64,000 bases of DNA from an uncultured Prevotella sp. (lineage in GTDB: Bacteria; Bacteroidota; Bacteroidia; Bacteroidales; Bacteroidaceae): positions 34,555-98,554 of the forward strand of contig CAMYVQ010000002.1 in the NCBI GenBank assembly GCA_947302435.1. Reading direction: 5' to 3'. Shown piece by piece: positions 35,068 to 43,286 of this stretch. Within the stretch, counting starts at the first letter, position 1. Each line of letters starts with the position of its first letter. A program made the position numbers and the translations under genes. A model generated the notes under the pieces. It saw only the letters and a list, made by a program, of their open reading frames with translations. It was not told the origin of the DNA and ran no database searches.

Positions 35068-36255
35068 ATGAATATAATGAGAATTGAAAGTCTTCTATCA
35101 GAAATAACCAATCTCTACAAGTTGGCAGAAAAGGATAAACAAGAAAAAATAAAACAAGGAGATTTCTTTAACGTGTTCAATACTATTGAACTACGTACAG
35201 AAGAAGTCAGGTTACATTCTGCTTTCATAGCAGAGTTGTTGAATCCTCATGGTTCTCACGGATTATTCAACCTTTTTCTTCAAGCCTTTCTTAAAAGAAT
35301 GGAATTGCCTTGCGATTATATTACAGAAGCAAAAGGGATTATAAAAGAAAGATATATCGGACGAAAGACAAAAACGGATGGAGGACGTATTGATATTATC
35401 ATTGAAGACGGGAATCATGCTGTCATTATAGAAAACAAGATATATGCAGAGGATCAAGAAAACCAACTTCTACGTTATTACAATTATGGTAGGAAACAAT
35501 TCCCCAAAGGTTTCGAACTTGTCTATTTAACGTTAGAAGGAGTTGAACCTGATGAGAAATCATTAGGAAAAAAGAATCTTCCTTTCAACCGAATGTCATA
35601 TAAGGATAATATTGTAGAATGGCTTGAGGAATGTGTTGTAATTGCCCAAAAGAACCCCTTAGCGCAAGCCGTTATCATGCAATATAGAGAACTTGTTAAA
35701 CAGATAACAAACACTGATATGGACACAAACTATAAAGAGCAACTTCTGGAGACAATGGCAAAGCCTGAAAATGCCATTGCAATGGGTGAAATGTTGGCTG
35801 TTGAAGAAGACTGGTTTTCACGAATTATGGACATCTATATATGGGAACCTCTCAAAGATTATGCAATTTCAAAGAATCTGAAAATAGGAATAGAGATGGA
35901 CTCTGGCGATGAGACTGGTGCTTGGATTTATAAAAAGGAATGGAAACATTATGGTATATTCGTATGGACTGACAGTAAACGTTTTTGGAATGATATGTAC
36001 ATCTGTATCAGTTATTATAACAAACCGAATCGGAGCAATTTAATAACAAAGAAAGAATATCAAAAGTTAGATTGTCTTGTGGAAGAAGCAGAAACAGGAT
36101 GTCCCTATGGATGGGAATACCTACCTGACACTATCCGTAATTGGGGATATTCAATAACGAAGGAGATTGTAACCAAGGAGGTTGTAAACTGTATTATAGA
36201 AAAATTCGATATGATTCTTAATGAGATAGAAGAGAAGAAAATAAAGATGCCATAG
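35068..36255 (+). CDS. PD-(D/E)XK nuclease-like family protein, 395 aa
   Basis: The start ATG at 35068 has a purine-rich upstream stretch; a TTG at 35053 is less likely. The N-terminal part shows a PD-(D/E)XK-like core: LRTEEVRLHSAFIAELLNPH, then TDGGRIDIIIEDGNHAVIIE and NKIYAEDQENQLLRYYNY, in which Asp, Glu and Lys fit the catalytic D-ExK pattern (about residues 107-125). The C-terminal half is unassigned (YICISYYNKP). The family is widespread as isolated genes in bacterial accessory regions. It stands alone between the AbiE pair and a hairpin-led gene cluster. Confidence 0.75.
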   Translation: MNIMRIESLLSEITNLYKLAEKDKQEKIKQGDFFNVFNTIELRTEEVRLHSAFIAELLNPHGSHGLFNLFLQAFLKRMELPCDYITEAKGIIKERYIGRKTKTDGGRIDIIIEDGNHAVIIENKIYAEDQENQLLRYYNYGRKQFPKGFELVYLTLEGVEPDEKSLGKKNLPFNRMSYKDNIVEWLEECVVIAQKNPLAQAVIMQYRELVKQITNTDMDTNYKEQLLETMAKPENAIAMGEMLAVEEDWFSRIMDIYIWEPLKDYAISKNLKIGIEMDSGDETGAWIYKKEWKHYGIFVWTDSKRFWNDMYICISYYNKPNRSNLITKKEYQKLDCLVEEAETGCPYGWEYLPDTIRNWGYSITKEIVTKEVVNCIIEKFDMILNEIEEKKIKMP

Positions 36256-36324
36256 TGATAAAATTGAATATCAATGCCGTTATTCAAAACAACTGTTAAT
36301 CTAGAAAGGTTTTTAGAAGAATTC

Positions 36325-36356
36325 TTTGGTGATTTGATTATTTTTTTGTAATTTTG
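36325..36356 (+). promoter_or_regulatory. Promoter of the small-gene cluster
   Basis: TTTG (36325-36328), 20 nt, TAATTTTG (36349-36356): an exact consensus match. The transcript would begin near 36363, just before the leader hairpin. Confidence 0.7.
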
Positions 36357-36373
36357 CGTAAGACAAAAAGTAT

Positions 36374-36407
36374 ATACGAGGGTACACCTGCGGGGGCACC
36401 CTCGTAT
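36374..36407 (+). promoter_or_regulatory. Leader hairpin with G-rich loop
   Basis: ATACGAGGGT (36374-36383) and ACCCTCGTAT (36398-36407) form a perfect 10-bp stem with a 14-nt loop ACACCTGCGGGGGC. It lies 20 bp before the first ATG and close to the predicted transcript start. No T run follows, so it is not a standard terminator; a structured leader is possible. Confidence 0.5.
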
Positions 36408-36427
36408 TATTGGAATATACCTAAATA

Positions 36428-36715
36428 ATGAAAGATATGAAATTGAAACTATTATTACAGAGAACAAATGCCTATTATGAGGCAAAAGGCATTACTGAAA
36501 CGAAGAACGGTGCTCGATTCAATGCCTTAGACAAGGTTGCGAATTTCATTCGTTCTCTTGCTGGAGAAGGTGATCCTGACATTGACGAGCTAATGGCGGT
36601 TGAAAAGGCCCTTGTCAGGAACGGTTATGAGAAAAAGAAAGGAAAAACGTTAAGTGGAGCTGAAAAGCAAGTGTTTAACGATATATATAAGGTTTATTGT
36701 CAAATAAAGGATTAA
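36428..36715 (+). CDS. Hypothetical protein, 95 aa
   Basis: A small basic, helical protein (LKLLLQRTNAYYEAKGITET; DIDELMAVEKALVRNGYEKK) without recognised domain. It opens the cluster of small genes that follows the hairpin leader, and it ends 4 bp before the next gene. Function unknown. Confidence 0.65.
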   Translation: MKDMKLKLLLQRTNAYYEAKGITETKNGARFNALDKVANFIRSLAGEGDPDIDELMAVEKALVRNGYEKKKGKTLSGAEKQVFNDIYKVYCQIKD

Positions 36716-36719
36716 TAGT

Positions 36720-37061
36720 ATGACGATTGGACATCAAATCTACAATTATCTGTATGACTATACAGACTCAGGAACCATTACTCACTCAGATGGGATAGTA
36801 CTTTCTGATTCTGATTACTGCATTATGGGGGCTTATATAAACTTCGATGAGAAACAAGTTTATGTGGTTTTGGAAGACCATAATCATAATGTGGTTAACA
36901 TAACAATCCACCAGTTTATCTGTCAGATGGGAGGGTCAAACTTAAATAGTTATAAGCCTTTGTACAAACTTAGAGATGCATTTAAGATTTATGCTAAACA
37001 ACAAAGAAAGAAGTACAAGCAATTACGTAAACAGTTTAATACTAAAGAACATGAAGGGTAA
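36720..37061 (+). CDS. Hypothetical protein, 113 aa
   Basis: No family is recognised. The middle is beta-rich (YCIMGAYINFDEKQVYVVLE) and the C-terminus is strongly basic (QQRKKYKQLRKQF), which could contact nucleic acid. Its 3' end overlaps the start of the glycosylase-fold gene by 11 bp, indicating co-translation. Confidence 0.62.
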   Translation: MTIGHQIYNYLYDYTDSGTITHSDGIVLSDSDYCIMGAYINFDEKQVYVVLEDHNHNVVNITIHQFICQMGGSNLNSYKPLYKLRDAFKIYAKQQRKKYKQLRKQFNTKEHEG

Positions 37062-37827
37062 AAATGTATTTAGCAAGAAAGAGATTGAGTTGATAGAATC
37101 ACTTATCATCAAAAGGTGTAAAGAAGAAAAAGCCCAGCAAAAGACTATTCGCAGTAAAATGCGTGATTTGGGGTTTTATGGTAGCGACTTTGGAATTTCA
37201 GATATGACAATTGATAAATTCCATAGGTTGATAGATAATGGTGAGATACAAATCTCTGATGGCAAACGTTTGGTCAATCAGAGCGCTGTTGTTGTCGAAA
37301 AAATGGCGCTACCTTTGGGTCGTAAACAGATGAGAACTGGATTACAAGCGTGGTTTGGAGAGAATCCCAAAGTACTCATACTTGGGACGTTCCCTGGTGA
37401 AAAGTCATTAGCTGCACAAGCGTATTATCAGAACAAGTCACACAATTCTTTCTTTAAGATAATGGAAAACTTGTTTGAAAGGCCTATGGGTATGTCGGAC
37501 AAAGAGTTCATTACAAGTAATCGGATTGCGCTTTGGGACTGCATGAAAGAGGCAGACAGGGAAGGGAGTCTTGATACAAATATCCAGGGATATGCGCCCA
37601 ACGATATTGATGGCTTTTTGGTGGCTCATCCGTCGATATCTGCAATCATTTTGAACGGAACTGGTGAGACAACAAAAGTATTTGAACAAAACTTTTCTGC
37701 AGACAGTTTGAAATGGAATTGCAAGATTATATCGCTTCCTTCAACATCAAATTCGCTGGGTAAACCTTTTGAAGAGAAACTGCAATTGTGGAAAGTTGTT
37801 AAAGAAATTGTAGAAAGTAAATTCTAA
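37051..37827 (+). CDS. HTH-fused DNA-deoxyinosine glycosylase (uracil-DNA-glycosylase superfamily), 258 aa
   Basis: The C-terminal domain carries the hypoxanthine-DNA glycosylase pattern: ILGTFPGEKSLAAQAYYQNK with HNSFFKIM (about 110-140), ALWDCMKEADREGSLDTNIQ, and AIILNGTGETTKVFEQNF. This family excises deaminated adenine (hypoxanthine) from DNA. The first 75 residues (FSKKEIELIESLIIKRCKEE, QKTIRSKMRDLGFYGSDFGI) form a separate helical module seen in front of restriction or repair domains. The start at ATG 37051 overlaps the upstream gene. The fusion and location suggest a DNA-modification or defence role, which is inference. Confidence 0.78.
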   Translation: MKGKNVFSKKEIELIESLIIKRCKEEKAQQKTIRSKMRDLGFYGSDFGISDMTIDKFHRLIDNGEIQISDGKRLVNQSAVVVEKMALPLGRKQMRTGLQAWFGENPKVLILGTFPGEKSLAAQAYYQNKSHNSFFKIMENLFERPMGMSDKEFITSNRIALWDCMKEADREGSLDTNIQGYAPNDIDGFLVAHPSISAIILNGTGETTKVFEQNFSADSLKWNCKIISLPSTSNSLGKPFEEKLQLWKVVKEIVESKF

Positions 37828-37841
37828 AAAGTAAAAAGAAT

Positions 37842-38108
37842 ATGAAAGAAGCTAAAATTAAAAAGATAAACCAAGTATTAGCCGATTACTTTGAGAAGAA
37901 CAAACACGTCAAGCGTATTCGTGCATTGGATATGATGGAATATTTCATAGATGCAGGGATTTTTAATAAGGACTATAAGAGGTCAGGATTGCCCATACGC
38001 AATGTGCTAAGAGAACTTGACGATAAGAATCAACTCGACTTGATTCCGTATGTCGTAGTTGAAAGAAAGGACAAGAACAGAAATTGGTTCTTTGAGCCAT
38101 TGAAATAG
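37842..38108 (+). CDS. Hypothetical small protein, 88 aa
   Basis: It is helical, basic and winged-helix-like (ALDMMEYFIDAGIFNKDYKR, GLPIRNVLRELDDKNQLDLI, then VVERKDKNRNWFF). A small DNA-binding protein is possible. It is 14 bp after the glycosylase-fold gene and 6 bp before the next gene. Confidence 0.62.
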   Translation: MKEAKIKKINQVLADYFEKNKHVKRIRALDMMEYFIDAGIFNKDYKRSGLPIRNVLRELDDKNQLDLIPYVVVERKDKNRNWFFEPLK

Positions 38109-38114
38109 AAAGTA

Positions 38115-38675
38115 ATGCAAAGTTTTTCCAAGAAAGAAGTCGCTATCATTGTCCTCTTCTTTGTCCTCTATATGATTGGCTACGCTTGGCTGATTGAACC
38201 TAAACAAGAGACAGTAAAAAAGATAGAGAAGAATGCAATGATTCAAAAACCGGAAAGGCGGCAGACGGAGAAACGGCAAATCAAATCCCTGTCTGCTGAC
38301 TGGCCATTGGACTTAGGCAAGTACTTCTATACCATTGACATTGCTCCTGGTTATGAAATGGAAGATGAAGAATATGAGGTGATAGGAGAATCTGGAGGAA
38401 ATCTGATTGTGAGGAAGCACAACGACTGGCCTGACATCAGCGGACACTTTGAATGGTACTGTAATGAGAAACTGACAACGACTCAACAGATGTTTGACTA
38501 TGTGGTGGCTCACCAAAAAGCTATCGTTAAGCAAATGCAAGAAGTAAGAAAGCACGGCATCAGTCGTCAATTTGACGAAGCCTCATATTATCAAGACCAT
38601 TATGATGAATATCAGGATGATCCAGAAGATGAAATCCGTTTCCCACCAGAGATATTCGATGCCAATGATGATTAA
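38115..38675 (+). CDS. Hypothetical single-pass membrane protein, 186 aa
   Basis: An N-terminal helix (EVAIIVLFFVLYMIGYAWLI) probably anchors it in the membrane, with the rest outside or in the periplasm. The C-terminal tail is very acidic (YDEYQDDPEDEIRFPPE). No domain is recognised. It closes the run of small genes. Confidence 0.65.
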   Translation: MQSFSKKEVAIIVLFFVLYMIGYAWLIEPKQETVKKIEKNAMIQKPERRQTEKRQIKSLSADWPLDLGKYFYTIDIAPGYEMEDEEYEVIGESGGNLIVRKHNDWPDISGHFEWYCNEKLTTTQQMFDYVVAHQKAIVKQMQEVRKHGISRQFDEASYYQDHYDEYQDDPEDEIRFPPEIFDANDD

Positions 38676-38753
38676 TGATAAAAAGCAAAAAATGATAGAA
38701 ACTAACGTTATACAGAACAAAATCATTAACTTTGCAAACTAAAGATTTGAGAT

Positions 38754-40181
38754 ATGAGCAAGATCAAACCAAAAGAGTGCCAGAATGTTGAGTTTAAGAG
38801 CAGCTGGCAAGATGAATATCTAAAGTGGATTTGCGGGTTCGCGAATGCACAAGGTGCTGTGATGTATTTTGGCGTGAATGATGACTACGAGGTGGTAGGA
38901 TTAAAAAATACGAAGAAATTGCTGGAGGACATACCCAACAAGATTGTGAACTTCATGGGGCTGGTTGTGGATGTGAACCTCTACGAACAAGAGGGTCTGG
39001 AATATATAGAGGTGGTGATTGAGCCGAGCAATGTGCCTATCAGCTTCAAAGGGAAGTATTATTACCGTTCTGGCAGTACCATGCAGGAGCTGAACGGTGT
39101 CGCATTACAAAAATTCGTTTTGAAGAAGATGGGGCGTACATGGGATGACATTCCTAATGACTTTGCCACCGTAAAAGACTTGGATCGTCAGGCTATCAAG
39201 TTCTTCCTTGACAACGGCATAGAGGCAGGACGTATTGATAAGAGTGAGGCAAGGGCTTCTACGCAGAGAGTCATCGAGAACTTAGGACTTTTCACAGAAG
39301 ATGGCAAGTTGAAGAATGCTGCATTGTTGCTGTTTGCTAAGAATCCACGAAAATACTTTACTTGCGTGGAGTTCAAAATCGGTCGTTTCAGGCACGATGA
39401 GTCTGACTTGATAATCCAAGACGTGATAGAGGGTAACATCATCCAGATGACGGATCGTGTGGTGAAAGTACTGAAAGCAAAATATCTGACATCTCCTATT
39501 CATTATGAGGAAATGAAACGAAAAGAGCCATTGGAAGTGCCTGAGGATGCATTGCGTGAGATACTCTATAATTCGATAGCTCATAAGGATTATAGTGGTG
39601 CTCCTATCCAGATGCGAGTATGGGATGACTACGTGGAAATCTGGAACGAGGGCGAATTGCCAATGGGACTGACCCCTGAGGCCTTATTGAAGAAGCATTC
39701 TTCTCATCCTCGCAATAAGAACATCGCCAATGCATTCTTCAAGGCAGGCTTTATTGAGTCTTGGGGACGAGGTTACGAAAAGATTCGCAACGGTTTTGAA
39801 AGCGTTGGCCTGCCCATGCCGATAATTGAGGTTGTAGAAGGTGGCGTAAGGGTGACGTTTCAGAGAAAAAATGTAGGCAACTCTGTATCATTCTTTGCTA
39901 AGGGACAAACTGATTCTGAGAATACACAAGTCGATACTACCCAGAAAACTACCCAGAAAACTACCCAGAAAACTACCCAGAAAACTACCCAGGCGATTAT
40001 AGAGTTAATTCGTCAAAACCCTCATATAACAAGAAAAGAGTTGGCTGAAAAATGTAGAATAACGGTTGATGGTGTTAAGTGGCAACTACAAAAGATGCAG
40101 GAAAGGAATCTAATTCGTCGTGTAGGTGCTGATAATGGTGGATACTGGGAAATTATTATTAATGAAACGAAATTCTCGTAA
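38754..40181 (+). CDS. AlbA_2/RecG-like ATP-binding regulator with C-terminal winged helix, 475 aa
   Basis: It has the N-terminal Schlafen AlbA_2 domain (QNVEFKSSWQDEYLKWICGF ANAQGAVMYFGV), the HATPase_c_4 region (ALREILYNSIAHKDYSGAPI; FIESWGRGYEKI) and a C-terminal wHTH (PHITRKELAEKCRITVDGVK). Between them lies a Thr-Gln-Lys linker from a 12-bp tandem repeat. These proteins are common in accessory DNA and are usually annotated as putative DNA-binding or RecG-like; their biology is poorly known. It has its own -7 element (TAACTTTG, 38727-38734). Confidence 0.85.
   Translation: MSKIKPKECQNVEFKSSWQDEYLKWICGFANAQGAVMYFGVNDDYEVVGLKNTKKLLEDIPNKIVNFMGLVVDVNLYEQEGLEYIEVVIEPSNVPISFKGKYYYRSGSTMQELNGVALQKFVLKKMGRTWDDIPNDFATVKDLDRQAIKFFLDNGIEAGRIDKSEARASTQRVIENLGLFTEDGKLKNAALLLFAKNPRKYFTCVEFKIGRFRHDESDLIIQDVIEGNIIQMTDRVVKVLKAKYLTSPIHYEEMKRKEPLEVPEDALREILYNSIAHKDYSGAPIQMRVWDDYVEIWNEGELPMGLTPEALLKKHSSHPRNKNIANAFFKAGFIESWGRGYEKIRNGFESVGLPMPIIEVVEGGVRVTFQRKNVGNSVSFFAKGQTDSENTQVDTTQKTTQKTTQKTTQKTTQAIIELIRQNPHITRKELAEKCRITVDGVKWQLQKMQERNLIRRVGADNGGYWEIIINETKFS
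39936..39992 (+). repeat. 12-bp in-frame tandem repeat (TTQK)n
   Basis: ACTACCCAGAAA is repeated four times at 39936, 39948, 39960 and 39972 and then partially. It encodes repeated Thr-Thr-Gln-Lys and, being a multiple of three, can change length without shifting the frame. Confidence 0.95.
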
Positions 40182-40295
40182 AGTTACGGAAAAAATGGCC
40201 TTGACACACTAAAAATCAAATAAAAAGTGATTAATTGATTGTTTTATTATATTTTTCGTTAACTTTGCACCAAGAATCAATAATTTGCAGTAAAG

Positions 40296-42083
40296 ATGAA
40301 AGAATTTCTGAAATTTACATTGGCCACGATGTGTGGTATGGTACTGCTTTCCGTGGTAGTGGGCATTTTATTCCTGATTTCAGTTGTTGGCATGATTGCC
40401 AGCGAGTCGGCTTCTACAAAAGTGCAGGAGAATTCCGTGTTTGTCCTGAAAATGGACGGCATAGTCGAGGAACGTGCTGAGGAAGGAGGGCCGTTGACGG
40501 AGTTGTTGGGACAGGCCGATATGGCCCAGATGGGACTCGACGATATCATCTCCTCTATCCGAAAGGCAAAGGAGAACGACGATATTAAGGGCATCTATCT
40601 TGAGGGTGGTGTCATGAGTTTCGACTCACCTGCCACAGCACAGCAGATTCGTGATGCGTTGGTTGACTTCAAGAAGAGTGGCAAGTGGATTTATGCATAC
40701 GCTGACCAGTACCTGCAGACCAGCTATTATGTGGCTTCGGTAGCTGACAGCATTTTCATGAACAAGACTGGTCTCATTGATTTCAAGGGCTTGGGCGGCA
40801 AGCACGAATACCTTACCGGCCTGTATGAGAAAATCGGCGTGAAATATCAGTGTACCCGTGTGGGCAAGTACAAGAGCGCAGTGGAAAGCGTGACCCGTAA
40901 AGATATGAGCGAGTACGACCGCGAACAGCGGACGGCTCTTTTTCAGGGCATTTGGAAGCACATGCTGAAGGAAATGGCGGAAAGCCGCCACACGACGGCA
41001 GAGCAATTGGACCAGTTGGCCAACGACAGCATTATGGCTTTTGCCTCTTCCGAAGACTATGTGAAAGCCCATCTGATTGACAGGGTGATGTATCCTGAAG
41101 AGATGAAGAAGGTCGTCAAGGGCAAGTTGGACATTGACGACGATGACGACATCCATCAGCTCATGCTCTCCGACATGATGGGTGTGAAGAGCCAGAAGAA
41201 GGAAGAGGGCGAGAAGATTGCTGTCTATTATGCCTACGGCGAGATTGTCGATTCGCCTTTGAGAGGTTTTTCCTCAGGCAATGTCATCGTGGGCAACGAG
41301 ACCGTGAAAGACTTGAACAAACTGGCTGAGGACGAAGACGTGAAGGCTGTAGTGCTCCGTGTCAACTCGCCTGGTGGCAGTGCCATTGCTTCCGAGCAGA
41401 TCTGGCATGCTGTTCAGTTGCTGAAAGAGAAAAAGCCTGTTGTCGTGTCGATGGGCGGCATGGCTGCATCAGGCGGCTACATGATCAGTGCCGGTGCCAA
41501 CTACATCTTTGCCGAGCCTACCACGATTACGGGCTCCATCGGCATCTTCGGTCTCATTCCCAATGTGAGCGGACTGGTGAGCGACAAGTTGGGTGTGACC
41601 TTCGACGGTGTGACCACTAACCGCTATGGCGACTATGAGCACAATCTGGTGTTGGGTAAGGACAACGATACCGAAATCAAGTTTATGCAGAGCTACGTGG
41701 ATCGTGGCTATGAGACATTCCTGAACATTGTGGCTCAGGGACGTGCCATGAAGCGCGACGATGTGCATGAGATTGCCCAAGGCCGTGTGTGGCTTGCCGT
41801 CGATGCATTGCCCATCCGCCTTGTTGACACGATTGGCTCGCTCGACGATGCCGTGAAGAAGGCTGCCGAGCTGGCAAAGGTTGACGAATACCATACGGCC
41901 ACCTATCCTGACAAGACAGACTGGATGGAAAGCCTCTTTGGCGACGAGGACAAGAGTAGTTATCTCGACAGCGAACTGCGCACCGTGATGGGCGACTTCT
42001 ATGAGCCTTTCGTCCAAATGCGCCTCGACCAGCAGCGCAACCGCCTGCAGGCACGTTTGCCGTTTTTTGTCAATGTGAAATAA
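40296..42083 (+). CDS. sppA: Signal peptide peptidase SppA, 67K type
   Basis: The 595-residue protein has an N-terminal membrane anchor (LATMCGMVLLSVVVGILFLI) and two tandem SppA domains. The catalytic lysine lies in the N-terminal domain (RVGKYKSAVES, about residue 191), and the nucleophilic serine in GGMAASGGYMISAG (about 392). SppA degrades cleaved signal peptides in the membrane. It is followed 9 bp later by lpxK and has a promoter element TAACTTTG at 40260-40267. Confidence 0.95.
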   Translation: MKEFLKFTLATMCGMVLLSVVVGILFLISVVGMIASESASTKVQENSVFVLKMDGIVEERAEEGGPLTELLGQADMAQMGLDDIISSIRKAKENDDIKGIYLEGGVMSFDSPATAQQIRDALVDFKKSGKWIYAYADQYLQTSYYVASVADSIFMNKTGLIDFKGLGGKHEYLTGLYEKIGVKYQCTRVGKYKSAVESVTRKDMSEYDREQRTALFQGIWKHMLKEMAESRHTTAEQLDQLANDSIMAFASSEDYVKAHLIDRVMYPEEMKKVVKGKLDIDDDDDIHQLMLSDMMGVKSQKKEEGEKIAVYYAYGEIVDSPLRGFSSGNVIVGNETVKDLNKLAEDEDVKAVVLRVNSPGGSAIASEQIWHAVQLLKEKKPVVVSMGGMAASGGYMISAGANYIFAEPTTITGSIGIFGLIPNVSGLVSDKLGVTFDGVTTNRYGDYEHNLVLGKDNDTEIKFMQSYVDRGYETFLNIVAQGRAMKRDDVHEIAQGRVWLAVDALPIRLVDTIGSLDDAVKKAAELAKVDEYHTATYPDKTDWMESLFGDEDKSSYLDSELRTVMGDFYEPFVQMRLDQQRNRLQARLPFFVNVK

Positions 42084-42092
42084 CTCTTTGTA

Positions 42093-43286
42093 ATGGAAGG
42101 CGACTTCATCAAGGTCAACGACTGGCTATTGCCCTTCAGCTGGATTTACGGTTGGGGTGTAAGGCTGCGCAATTTCCTCTTCGATGTGGGAATCTTGAAA
42201 AGTCGCTCCTTTGCCATTCCTGTGATTTCGGTGGGCAACATCACCGTTGGCGGTACAGGTAAGACACCCCATGTGGAGTATCTGATCCGCTTGCTCAAGG
42301 ACAAGACCCATGTAGCTGTGCTCAGCCGGGGGTATAAACGTAAGAGCAAAGGCTTTGTGCTGGCCAGCGATATGACTTCTGCCCGTGACATTGGCGACGA
42401 GCCTTATCAGATGAAGCAGAAGTTCCCTAATGTTGTCGTTGCTGTCGACCGGAATCGGGTGCATGGCATTGAGACCATCACCCAAACGGAGCGCGATGTC
42501 GATGTGGTGCTGCTCGACGATGCTTTCCAGCACCGTTATGTGAAGCCCGGTGTCAATATTCTGCTTGTCGACTATCACCGGTTGATCATCTACGACAAAC
42601 TGCTGCCAGCCGGTCGTCTGAGGGAACCGCTCAACGGCAAGAACCGGGCTGATGTCGTTATTGTAACGAAGTGCCCGAGGGAACTGAAACCCATGGACTT
42701 CCGTGTTATTACCAAGGCCATGAACCTCTATCCCTACCAGCATCTCTATTTCACTACTTTGCGCTACGACAAGCTGCGTCCCGTATTCGGTTCCTCTCCC
42801 AAACAAGTGAGACAGCATACGGAGACTCTTGAAGAGCTCGACGACCTGAAAGGCTATCATGTCCTTTTGCTTACTGGCATCGCATCGCCCCGCCAGATGG
42901 CGGAGGACCTGTCACCTTTGGCTTCTGATCTTGTGTCGCTTGCATTTGCTGATCATCACAATTTCACTCTGAAGGATATTCAGCGCATCAACGACACCTT
43001 CGCCTCGCTGCCAGAGCCTCGTTGCATCATCACCACCGAGAAAGACACTGCCCGTCTGACGGATATCGAAGGGCTGAGTCCCGATGTGCGTGCCCGGCTC
43101 TATGTCTTGCCTGTCAGAATAGAGTTCATGCTTGATCAAGAAGATAATTTTAACCAAAACATTATTGGCTATGTACGAAAAAATTCAAGAAACAGCATCC
43201 TGGTTAAAGCAAAGGATGACCACAAGCCCAAAGACAGCCATCGTGCTGGGGACCGGCCTCGGACAATTAGCTTCCGAGATAACTGA
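42093..43286 (+). CDS. lpxK: Tetraacyldisaccharide 4'-kinase (lipid A biosynthesis)
   Basis: LpxK phosphorylates the lipid A disaccharide at the 4' position at the inner membrane. The P-loop GNITVGGTGKTPHVEYLIRL (about residues 46-65) and the segment DVVLLDDAFQHRYVKPGVN are diagnostic. It is 397 residues; the last 39 codons overlap the purine nucleoside phosphorylase gene in another frame (43171-43286), ending GDRPRTISFRDN. This tail may itself be conserved in the order. It is the second gene of the sppA-lpxK-PNP-thiL operon. Confidence 0.93.
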   Translation: MEGDFIKVNDWLLPFSWIYGWGVRLRNFLFDVGILKSRSFAIPVISVGNITVGGTGKTPHVEYLIRLLKDKTHVAVLSRGYKRKSKGFVLASDMTSARDIGDEPYQMKQKFPNVVVAVDRNRVHGIETITQTERDVDVVLLDDAFQHRYVKPGVNILLVDYHRLIIYDKLLPAGRLREPLNGKNRADVVIVTKCPRELKPMDFRVITKAMNLYPYQHLYFTTLRYDKLRPVFGSSPKQVRQHTETLEELDDLKGYHVLLLTGIASPRQMAEDLSPLASDLVSLAFADHHNFTLKDIQRINDTFASLPEPRCIITTEKDTARLTDIEGLSPDVRARLYVLPVRIEFMLDQEDNFNQNIIGYVRKNSRNSILVKAKDDHKPKDSHRAGDRPRTISFRDN

